From Myotis daubentonii (lineage: Eukaryota > Chordata > Mammalia > Chiroptera > Vespertilionidae): DNA of 64,000 bases. How positions within the stretch are numbered: position 1 is the first letter of the stretch; every line of letters starts with the position of its first letter. The position numbers and the translations under genes were made by a program. Positions 55,157-64,000 of the stretch are shown one piece after another. The notes beneath the pieces are model-generated. The model saw nothing but the letters and a program-made list of their open reading frames with translations, was not told where the DNA came from and did not search any database. The DNA is taken from NCBI RefSeq assembly GCF_963259705.1, contig NC_081846.1, forward strand, positions 88,486,641 to 88,550,640. Reading direction: 5' to 3'.

Positions 55157-57677
55157 AAATTATGCAGCTGAGTTTCCCGCATTTGGGGAAATCGCAGGGG
55201 TCAGCACATCCTGAGTGTGATGGATAAGCCTGGCCCTGGGAAAACCACCTTCATGACCATGGTGTCTCCCCTGCCAGGTAAGTATAGGTGGCTTTTCTTG
55301 TTGTTAGATAACACCTTTCTAAGGTTACTATTTCCTCTATTTGCTTTTTCCAAACGGGCATGGACTGGGATGCCAGAGACTCGGTTTATTAGAAGAGAAT
55401 GTAAGAAAGGGTAGATGGATGATTTGAGTGAAGATGGGCCCATAAGTCTCCTAGGAGCCAAAACATATGGAAACATTGCCGTCTTTTTTAAATCTTCGGA
55501 AATTCCTGCTGGAGCCAAATTCTAGGTTCTCAGAGATCTGAATATTTCAGGTAGAGTGGTATCATCTTGGATAAGCTGGCAGCCCCAGAGAGTTGGAAAG
55601 GCTAAAGTATAGAGCAGACTTCTCTTTATTTCTGGCCACCGAACAGGAGCAGGCTGGCCAGAGCCACGGTCCAGCTGGGTGTAGACATCCCCCTCCCGTG
55701 AAGCCTGTTGGTTAATCTGCTCCACGTAGTGCGAGACCTGGTGAAGAACTACCAATGAAAGCCAAGCATGACGGCAAAAATCAGCCAGGGACGAAAGCAC
55801 AGCCTGCCTGCGAGCACAGAGGCAGCCTGGCAGTGGGTGTCAGTAGAGGACAGGAGAACAATGGGAGATGGAGGTGTGTGTCTGAGAGGAAGCTGGCCTT
55901 CCAGAATGCCAGCCCATTGCCAACGCTCACATAGTTCTACCTTGCGGCCTGCACTTCAGTTTTCTTAACTAAGTTAAGAGTTGGGGGAAATTTTATTACG
56001 ATGTCATGGTTAACTTAAGTTTTCTTAGGGACTTGAGGTTCCATTTGTAATGAGCACAGATTTCATTGTGAGCCCTGCCCCCAAGGACATTTAGGTCAAA
56101 GGGTCCTGGTGACAGGGAGTGGACTGAACCCAGTGGGAGGTCTGCTATCCCAGAAGGTCTCCATGGGAACCCAGTTCCAGACAGAGAGGGGATCCACCAG
56201 CAAGAGGCAAGAAAAGGACGATTTCTTATGGGAACAATGAGCTGTGAGGTGGATGCCTGGGAGACCCAGGAGAATGAGATCAGAGGTGAAGTGTATGCTG
56301 CCTGTGGCCTGAGGAATCCACTTGTAAACACAGCGGGTAGCCATATGTTTACCTTCCAGTAACAGGAACCGCTCCACTTATTTTGTCCCACGTTTTGAAA
56401 GGCTTGCATTGTATCAGATTCTGAAAGCAATCATTATCCTCTTCCCCAAAGAAGAGAATAGAGCGGGTTAAATTGCCAGGGCCACCAGGCCGGAATGAGG
56501 AGCTCAAGTCATAGGTGCTCCATAAGGTTGTTCTGATTTCCAGGGGCCTTATGCGGTGCCATCTTCCACGGTCAGGGTGACTGGATATTTGTAGGCAGTC
56601 CATTGGCCTGGCAGGCAGGAAGCTAACAGAAAAATATCCCTGCTGTATTCCGGGAGGAGTTTAAATATGGTTTTGCAGTTTTATTGGAGAAATAAGACTT
56701 CCCACATTAAAAAAAAAAATGGTGGCATAGTGAAAGCCAGCACAGAATGAAATATACAAAGGAGTTAGAAGGAGCCAGATGGTCTAGGAATGGAGTTGGG
56801 CTGGAGACTGGTAGAAAGCAGGTAGAACATAAGGTGGGCCAGAGAGGGAAGTGAGGTCTGGCTTGGCAGTACAGAGAGGTGACCCTGAAGCAGAGCCCCG
56901 CTGGGACAGGGAAGGAGACTTGGTCCTGTGGGAGGGAAAGCTTTTCTGCTCTCCATGCTGAATGCATTCTGTGCACCTCCTCTCCAACCATCCCTAGGAC
57001 CCACCTGCTCCCATTCCGCCACGGGATATGTAGGAAGCATAATCTTGTTCAAGTTCTGGAACTTTACTGGATGACATGTATAATTGGCAAGCCTGCCTGC
57101 GTATTAAAAGGTAGCTGTGATCTGGCCCCTCATTCTTCACCCTCCTCTCTTCCACATCCTCTGGGCTGCATACCTGTGGGAGTAATGAACCTGTTGTCAT
57201 CACTAGCCAGCCTGTAGATCACTCTGTCCCCAACTCACTTCTTACTTGTGGTTGCTAACAGGTGGCAAAAGCCTAAGATTTAAGGATGTCGATGTACAAG
57301 ATTGGGGCACAGAGTCAAAGGCAGAGAGAGGTTTTAACCTAGACTCCGCTCTCCAAGCCCACCCTCACAGCCCTCCGCAGTGGGCTTCCTGGCAGTGTCC
57401 TACCTCACAACACCAGAGCCGTGCTCTGGCCTCTGTCCCTTCCTCTCGCGCTTCAGTCTTCCACTAGCTGCTAGATCCACTGGCCAGCCCAGTGCTGTGA
57501 CTGTGAACAGCAGCAGAACTTGCTGATTGCTTTCCTAATAACATCCACTTCCCACTTCTACTTTTCAAACAGAACACAGATATGCAGAGAGCTGTCCTCC
57601 ACTTCGAATCCATCCCGTGCTCTCCAGCGGGAAGTCCCTCTCCAGCTCCAGGGGATACACTTGGATTGGTTTGAGCC
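55157..57677. other. unique DNA, no gene recognised
   Basis: Several open frames of 80-140 codons on both strands overlap and share no recognisable motif. The minus-strand frame at 55522-55800 has a protein-like composition but no domain I recognise and no supporting neighbours. Confidence 0.45.
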
Positions 57678-57685
57678 CTAGAAAT

Positions 57686-57832
57686 CAGTGGTTCTCCAAC
57701 TGTGATGCATAGACCCACTGTGTTCACATCACCTGGGAGCCAGAAACTGGGGCTGAGCTCATAATCCACCTTTTAACCCCAGGTTAACAAGTCTTTTAGA
57801 TGATTCTGCTACAAGCTAGAGCTGGAGAACCA
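57686..57832 (+). mobile_element. MER5A-type non-autonomous hAT
   Basis: It starts CAGTGGTTCTCCAACTGTG and contains CATCACCTGGGAGCCAGAAA and TTTAGATGATTCTGCTACAA, ending with GAGAACCAA. This is the layout of MER5A, an ancient mammal-wide hAT MITE. Confidence 0.82.
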
Positions 57833-57882
57833 AACTTTAAATGGTGCTGTGGCTGCTTCATCCTCACTAGTGACTGGATGAA

Positions 57883-57975
57883 GTCAGCGGTTCTCCATCG
57901 GGACAGTGTGTGTCCCGACTGTCTGGGGACATTCAGCCGTATCTGGACACATTTTTTATTCTCACACCTGAACTG
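57883..57975 (+). mobile_element. MER20-type fragment
   Basis: AGCGGTTCTCCATCGGG followed by CTGTCTGGGGACATTCAGC and GTATCTGGACACATTTTTTA matches the left half of MER20. The right half is absent. Confidence 0.65.
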
Positions 57976-58039
57976 TTCATTTATTATCTGAATAATTCCC
58001 GCTGTTTCCCAGTTTGGTTGTTGTGCTTGATCATCTCTG

Positions 58040-58210
58040 CTGGTGCTCCTCAAAGTGTGGTCATGGGCCAGCAGTGTCAGCCCCACCTGGGACCTCGTTA
58101 GAAATGGGAACTGCCCGTCCCTCCCCCAGACTTGCTCAAGCAGCACCTGCAGGGCCGGGCTGGGCGTGTTTTCAGCAGCTCTCTGGGCGATTCTGCTCAG
58201 TGGCTGACAA
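58040..58210 (+). mobile_element. MER5-type fragment
   Basis: GCTCCTCAAAGTGTGGTCAT, CCACCTGGGACCTCGTTAGA and AGACTTGCTCAAGCAG fit the MER5 family, more diverged than 57686. Confidence 0.6.
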
Positions 58211-58739
58211 TCACGGCTTCGGGCTGTTCTCTTTCAAGGTCCTAAATGCCATTGCTATCTGGCCTTGCCTGGTAATTCTGGATGTTTCTGGCTTGCACGC
58301 ATTTTAAGGTGGAGCCCATGCACATTAGCTATAAAATATTTAAACTTCCTTTATGAGATTTATGTCATACACACGTTTGGTGGTTTGGTTTGTCTGTTTT
58401 TAATGAAAAGCTGGGGAGCTGGTCTGCTCGGGAGCAGGGTAGCTCTGTTTTGACACCTGTAGCTCTTTATCACCTGAGATCCACTTCAGGTGTGGACCAG
58501 GAGCAGGCAGAGAGGGATTGCATGAGCCCAGCATGTGGTCTCGGGTGTATTTCCACCTGAGCAGGACCGGCTTTCTTGGTTTCCCTCCTTGTCCATCAGG
58601 GAGTCATCACCAGGGCCCCAGCCCAGCCAGGCAGGCAGCTCAGTCTTCACAGTAAGTGTAGACTTTGCCCCCTTCCTCAGGGACTCATGGGGCTTTGTGA
58701 GGTCACTCTGTGCTGTGCCTTTTCTGATGCAGATATTTT
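58211..58739. other. no gene or repeat recognised
   Basis: Unique-looking DNA. Confidence 0.4.
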
Positions 58740-59164
58740 AATTTAATTATTTTCTTATTTAAAAATGTATAGTTTACATACAATATTATATTAGTTTCAG
58801 GGTATAACATAGTGACTAGGCATTTATACACTTTATGAAGTGATCACAGTGATAAGTGTAGAACACACCCGACACCACACATGGTTATTACAATATCATT
58901 GACCATATTCCTGATGCTGAACTTTACATCCCCATGACTGTTTTTATAACTGGCAATCTGTATTCTTAATACCTTGCCTTTGTCCACTCAGGCCCTCATG
59001 TCCCCCCTCATCTGGCAACCGTGAATTGGTTCACTGTATCTATGAGTTTGTTTCTGTTTTGCGTGTTCATTTGTTTTTTAAATGCCACATAAAAGTGAAA
59101 TCATATGGTATTTGTCTTTCTCTGTCTATTTCACATAGCATAATAACCTCTAGGTCCATTCTGT
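58740..59164 (-). mobile_element. L1 3' segment of a twin-primed insertion
   Basis: CAATATTATATTAGTTTCAG, AACTTTACATCCCCATGACT, TCTATGAGTTTG and CATAGCATAATAACCTCTAG are the antisense of the L1 3' region. In L1 order its upstream boundary (at 59164) is exactly where the neighbouring + strand segment ends, see 59165-59556. Confidence 0.85.
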
Positions 59165-59556
59165 AATTATGGAAATGCAAATTAAAACCACAATGAGATA
59201 TCACCTCACACCTGCCATAATGGCTATCATCAACAAACAGTAAGTGCTGGTAAGAGTGTGGGGAAAGGGGAACCCTCTGCACTACTGGTGGGAATGCAGA
59301 TTGGTGCAGCTGCTGTGGAAAGCAGTATGGAGGTTATGCAAAAAACTCCGAATAGAACCACCGCATGACCCAGAAATTCCACTCTGGGCATTTATCTGAA
59401 GAAATACAAAATACTAATCTGAAAAGATATATGTACCCTATGTTTATTGCAGTGTTATTTACAATAGCCAAGATAAGGAAGCAACCCAAACATTACTGTA
59501 AACTGTGGTACAATATACAGTGGGATACTCTCAGCCACAAAAGAATGATGTAGACT
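59165..59556 (+). mobile_element. L1 inverted 5' segment of the same insertion
   Basis: Sense-strand L1 ORF2 C-terminal sequence: ATGCAAATTAAAACCACAAT at 59174, GGGAATGCAGATTGGTGCAG at 59290, GCCACAAAAGAATGATG at 59535. In an intact L1 the sequence following 59556 would be what is found in antisense at 59160. The two segments are thus one L1 whose 5' part is inverted, the mark of twin priming. Confidence 0.85.
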
Positions 59557-60652
59557 TTGAATGCAGTGCTTACAGCCTTTCGGTCATTTATTCAAATGTG
59601 GAGTCCGACTCAATAAGCAGGTGTGGCCTGGGTGTCTACATCTTCCACAAGCTCCCAGGAGATGCACTGCTGCTGGCCCAGGGCCCTGCTTTCAGGAGCA
59701 AGGCTTTGACTCCGTGCTCCGCACAGGGCACTGGGGTTTCTCCTGATCCTCGAATTTATTCATTCTAAGCTCCTAGCTCCTCTGGCTTTGCTCCTAATGG
59801 TCAAGGACGCAGTATGCTTTGAGCTTGTTTTTTTTTCTATTCTTTTTACCCTGATGGCTTTTCTTTTCCCTCTTTCAGTTTTTCTCACAACATCCTATAT
59901 GCAGGTAGATAAAAACTCTCTTGTTTTCTCAATACTGTTTTTAAACTACTATCAAAAGCATATCTAATATAGAGGACAAAACGGGCTCAAGTGCTAGCTA
60001 CAATTAATTTGGGTTTCTATGTAAAAATTGCATTTCCAGGACCTTCTGACCTTATTGGTTTAATGTACACTATTGGCTTGCCAGCTAAGGCATGCTGCAA
60101 GGGGCACTCTGGTCTTCTCAGGAATCATTCCTGTGATATCTCTTAGTCAAGTTGCCTTTTGACATCTTGTTTTAATCATTTTAGTTCACTCCAGCCTTTA
60201 GGACTTTATAATACTGAGTCAGTCCTCCGGGATTCCCAGCATCCTCACTCTGGCCCCTTGAATAGCTTATCACTTCCCACAATATTAATCAAGAAAGAGA
60301 AAGGTAAGCAGATATAGCCTGGTCATTCAAACAGGAATTACAGAGGACCCACCATATTTCACAGATGCTGCATCCTGGGATGTGTCCCAGTTCCTCCCAT
60401 GGTTGGTCTGCAATAAAGATTCTGCCTCCAAGGGCAGCATCACAGTTAGAGTTTGATGAAACTAGGGGACAACAGCTGGTCTCTTGTTTGCATGGGAGCT
60501 ATACATAGTACTTTCTTTCTTGAGGTTGCCTTGCTTTATAAATGCATACACGCTAATCTTAAAGAAATCAAAGTCTGAAGGTTGCTGGTTTAAAATTAGC
60601 AAGCCTCTATGGCAGAGAATGAAGAAAGATTTTTCAAAATGTTATAGGCTGA
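59557..60652. other. no gene recognised
   Basis: Mixed unique DNA with no coding or repeat signal I can support. Confidence 0.45.
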
Positions 60653-60760
60653 GGCCCTGGCTGGGTAGAGTTTTATATGCCACGGTTGCGAGTTCCATCC
60701 CCAGTCAGGGCACAAGCAAGAATCAACCAATGAATGCATAAATGAGTGGAACAACAACTT

Positions 60761-60817
<57 letters not shown>

Positions 60818-60830
60818 AATAGCAAAACCA
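60653..60830 (+). mobile_element. second-type bat tRNA SINE with long CT tract
   Basis: The head GGCCCTGGCTGGGTAGAG, a tRNA-like B-box (TTGCGAGTTCCATCC), CCCAGTCAGGGCACAAGCAA and CAACCAATGAATGCATAAAT form the body; then a (CT)n and an AAAAATAG tail. It has the same body as the antisense copy at 4675-4845. Confidence 0.88.
60762..60811 (+). repeat. (TC)n microsatellite in a SINE
   Basis: About 25 TC units expanded from the CT-rich part of the SINE. Confidence 0.96.
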
Positions 60831-62024
60831 AACAACTTTCTAGGCTGGTATCTCAGCAGCAGCAAATCTCCTTGAGGAAGGACTTCGTCTTCATCTCCAA
60901 GCTGTTATCTAATTGACTCTTCGTCATCCCCTGATTAAAACCAACAGCAAATGGGCTGTCTAGATGCTCTAGATAACAAGGTTTAGATGCTGCCTAGGAA
61001 GAGCAGTGTGGTTTCTCCAAGGCTAATAAGGTTGAACTTGGCATCATCTGTCATTAATCTGTGGCTTTCTCCTTAGCTCCAGTTTCATGTTCTGCCACAT
61101 TGAATTCACAGCCCTCTGTTCCAGATAATACTGAAAGTCAGTGAGCAGGGAGGTGGGGGTTGGGGGATAGGAGGCTGTGCTTAATAAATATGGTCCTAGC
61201 AATGTGGTGTGTATCTGACCTTTATCTTTCAAATAACTTGTGTAAATCCAGACCAGTCAATGAAAGCAGATAGATGACTGTGTTAAGGGAGACAATGAAA
61301 TTAGGTGAGCAAATTCGGATACAAGGGAAAATTGATGCGTTGACCTGTCCACACCACCCCGTTCTGCAGTCTCCCTTAAGTGGCTTCTGTCAGTGATGCT
61401 GAGTGACCAGACTGGCTGCTAATGGGAATGGATGGCCAATTTTCTTACAGCAAAGGATGGTGTATACTTGATCTCAGAGGTTATTTTCAGAATAGAGACA
61501 CTGTTATGACTATGACCATCAAGAAATATGTTATGGGCATCTTCTCTCTAAAATTGGGTGAAGAAAAACAAAGCCCACCAGTGTACCATGTCCCAGAAGG
61601 CTCATAAAGAACAATTTAAGAGACTGATGTCTCTTAGTGGTTGTGTGTGTTTTTCCCCAAAAGAGCTGTGCAGTTCACCCCACATTCACATTTTGCTTGC
61701 ACTTGTCTGTGATTCCTGGAACTTCTCCCCTCAAGTACAAAATTATGGTTTTCTGTGTAGCTTTTGACTTAGCTATCTATTCGAGTTTTGGTGTCTCTGT
61801 GCATTGAATAAAGATGGCAAGTTCTACCCCAGGTTGTAAAGAAGCGGTCCTTGCCCCCTGCTGAGCTGGTCTCCCTTTCTTACAATTGAGACAGGTTCAC
61901 ATGAGGGAACATGGAGAGGGGTGTACCCTTGGGATGTATGGCTCTTTGCACCTATTTTCCCCGTGGCTTCTATTCTTAGCTATTAAAACATGTCTCAGGT
62001 TATTATTTTACACAGCTCTAGAAC
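60831..62024. other. no gene recognised
   Basis: Unique-looking DNA without coding or repeat signals. Confidence 0.45.
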
Positions 62025-62290
62025 TTTATTAATTAAGGTAGCATTCACTGCTTTGAAAGATAACTCCCTAAATCTCAGTGACAAGACAATAGAAATGTAT
62101 TTGTCATTTACACAAAGTTCAAATGGAAATGGTAAAAAGGAGAAAATGATGCTCCTTTAATGTAGGGTCCAGGCTAACAGAAGCTCTTCCATTCCAACAT
62201 GTGGCTTCTAGGTGTATCTTCATTTCATAGATGCCAGCACACAGGGGCAGAGAAAGAATAGTTTGCTGTGAGAGAACTTAATCTGCAGGC
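62025..62290 (-). repeat. possible LTR/MaLR-like relic
   Basis: AAATCTCAGTGACAAGACAA and the following blocks vaguely resemble an antisense MaLR LTR. The similarity is weak. Confidence 0.3.
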
Positions 62291-62439
62291 CACAAGGACA
62301 GATGCAGTTACCTGACTTCAAGTGAGGGTGGGTGTTTAGTTGAATCTCATGCTCAGGAAGAATGAAAGAATGAGAAGCCTGTTAGTGGACACTTGTTGGC
62401 ACATGCCAACTCACAGAAGAGTTCTGGACTGGAAGGTGG

Positions 62440-62513
62440 GAGGGTTGAGTCCTACCTAGTTCTGGTGCTGCCACTAACTTATTACCTGGTCTCTTCAGCT
62501 GTTTCATCTACTC
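62440..62513 (+). repeat. MIR fragment
   Basis: GGGTTGAGTCCTACCTAGTT-like start, CTGCCACTAACTTATTACCT and CTTCAGCTGTTTCATCTA fit MIR. Short. Confidence 0.55.
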
Positions 62514-62625
62514 TGGCATTGATTTTCATAGCAATAATACATTACAATATCTAGTCTATAAGAAAACTTCTGACACTAACTAATAGGTTATACATTTATA
62601 ATGTATTAATAATAAAAAAGATAAG
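62514..62625 (+). repeat. local direct repeat, copy 1
   Basis: About 112 bp from TGGCATTGATTTTCATAG to AAAAAAGATAAG. It is repeated at 63492-63598 with scattered substitutions and small indels. AT-rich, no known family. Confidence 0.88.
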
Positions 62626-63491
62626 GTCAACAGATAGAAAGAGGCCATTTATTTTTAGTCGTTGGTTATATTTTTGTCCTATATCTCAATATTCATACCG
62701 AATGATACGTTATTCCTACCCAAAGCATTTCAAATCTCAATATATACAAACATTTGCTATGCCTGCATCACTTGATTTCTGCAGAGTTTCAATGCAATTT
62801 CAGCTTATCACGGTTTATTCACCTGTTTCTTTTTCATCTTGCTTAAGCTCCTGAGCAACATTTCCATAAAAATTGGGAATGAGCTCCAGAATACACACAC
62901 TAGTAAAGATTCTCTAAAATGAGATTGGAAATACAAGTAACTACTCATTTGAATGATTTATAACTAGGCAGTCATTATTCTCCAAACTGCTCTCTCTCCA
63001 TCATCATATGCATATTTTTTCCAGCAAAATTTGTAAAATTTAATTCATAGAATGTAGTTACTACTTCTTCACTTCTAACCACTCATTAATATCCAGTAAT
63101 TCATTTAATGTATCTACTACTTGACTATAATTGTTCTGGTTTTTTCTACTCCTCTGATATAAATTTCCAGGTCTAAGAAGATAAATCACCAATATATTTT
63201 TGTCTAAATCACTGTCATAAATTGTCAAATAATCAATTGCTACTGATTATTTTCAAGTAGGTATCCCATGAACATTTCAAATACTAACCACAAATTGTCA
63301 TTAATTTATCTATATATTAGTTAATTCCAGATATCTTCAGTGTATTTTCCTGCTTTGTGTCACGAAATAGTAACCAAGATCAGACTTATTCACCTCTCAA
63401 AAAACAAAACAAAACAAAACAAAAAAACAACAGAAAACTATCAAATGGTATATGACTCTGATACCAGGGAGACAAAGAAATAAGGGGTCAT
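62626..63491. other. AT-rich DNA, no gene recognised
   Basis: AT-rich sequence between the two direct repeat copies. All frames are broken by stops. It does not look like L1, SINE or Helitron, and the family is unknown. Confidence 0.4.
63400..63425 (+). repeat. (AAAAC)n short microsatellite
   Basis: Five to six AAAAC units next to an A-rich stretch, possibly the tail of an old retroposon. Confidence 0.85.
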
Positions 63492-63598
63492 TGGCATTGA
63501 TTTTCATAGTGATAATAAATTACATTATCTAGTTTCTAAGAAAAATTCTAACACTAATAAGTTATAAATTTACATTGTATTAATAATAAAAAGATAAG
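63492..63598 (+). repeat. local direct repeat, copy 2
   Basis: Second copy of 62514-62625, about 975 bp downstream, in the same orientation. Confidence 0.88.
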
Positions 63599-64000
63599 AA
63601 GATGAGCAGAATGACAGATTTACAATGACGGCACTTCCTGGACCATCACCCAGGGAGAGGGCAAAGGGAGAGCAGAAGACTCTGCTGAGTTGGTGGACAG
63701 AGAACAAAGTCCAGGGAAGCTCAGGTGGATGGCATTTGGGGGGCAGAGTACCAACCAGGGGAGATGTGCTCAGAAAAGACTTCAGAATTGTTCTTGGTGT
63801 TCTTGAATACCTGGCTATAACTAATCTGCACATGTGTAAGTAGAAATTCCACGCGGTCAAACAAAGAACAAGGTCTGAGGATTTCACAGTGAATCATTCC
63901 TAGCGTTCAGATACGATTGGAAGGTGTTTGAATTCTGCCTGGCTAGACAAGATAAAATACACTAGAGATACTGAATAATGAAGAGAAAATCAAAAAATGT
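63599..64000. other. no gene or repeat recognised
   Basis: Unique-looking DNA running to the window end. Confidence 0.4.

Noticed and set aside
55201..55280. P-loop-like GPGKTT in an open frame at 55217-55414
   Set aside because: The short GxGKT match is isolated in a 65-codon frame with no Walker B or fold context; chance resemblance.
55522..55800. Minus-strand 92-codon frame with protein-like composition
   Set aside because: I could not identify a family, there is no matching neighbouring exon and no retrocopy tail; evidence is too thin for a gene call.

Overview
The window reads as nuclear DNA of a vespertilionid (vesper) bat. The reasoning is repeat-based. It carries many copies of a tRNA-headed SINE of the Ves type (four on +, four on -), at least eight rolling-circle Helitron copies with HeliBat-like termini, two hAT elements with 8-bp target duplications, and a decayed Tc1-like element with DD36E spacing. 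To my knowledge, abundant Helitrons together with many Class II elements in a mammal point to Vespertilionidae; mammal-wide MIR, L2, MLT1 and MER5/MER20 relics fit the same placement. No intact host protein-coding gene, rRNA, tRNA gene or CRISPR array could be supported. The only gene-derived piece is a broken 5' fragment of a CREBZF retrocopy. Family names are from memory of consensus sequences and were not checked against a database.

Layout. 1-24 kb is AT-rich and built mostly from old, minus-strand L1, repeatedly cut by younger insertions: Ves SINEs, two hAT elements (3.67-4.30 and 5.43-6.16 kb), an LTR inserted inside another LTR (9.25-10.26 kb), an L1 3' end (11.7-12.56 kb), a HeliBat (15.25 kb), a nested Tc1 fold-back structure (17.75-18.94 kb) and an MLT1 LTR (21.07 kb). 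24-34 kb mixes unique DNA with Helitrons, MIRs and an MLT1-like LTR; one Helitron sits inside the tail of a SINE. 34.47-35.11 kb is a very long TG-rich array. 35-46 kb holds mostly unique DNA, four more Helitrons or Helitron parts, a 40-bp minisatellite inside one of them, a recent L1 3' end with target duplication, and pyrimidine-rich repeats. 46.1-46.9 kb joins an ERV LTR, a poly(C) run and the CREBZF fragment. 47-64 kb is sparser: an old L1 3' UTR, L2/MIR relics, a Helitron followed by an AT palindrome, a MER5/MER20 cluster, an inverted (twin-primed) L1 and one more SINE.

How it works together. I see no pathway or operon-like system; this is intergenic or intronic DNA whose content records successive mobile-element waves. 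Nesting gives a relative order: L1M/L2/MIR/MLT1 first, then hAT, Tc1 and ERV LTRs, Ves SINEs and L1, with at least one Helitron later than a Ves SINE. The less ordinary signals are three short local direct duplications (two of them bracketing or splitting Helitrons), the higher-order minisatellite, and the LTR/poly(C)/CREBZF junction. I found nothing I would call a new biological system.
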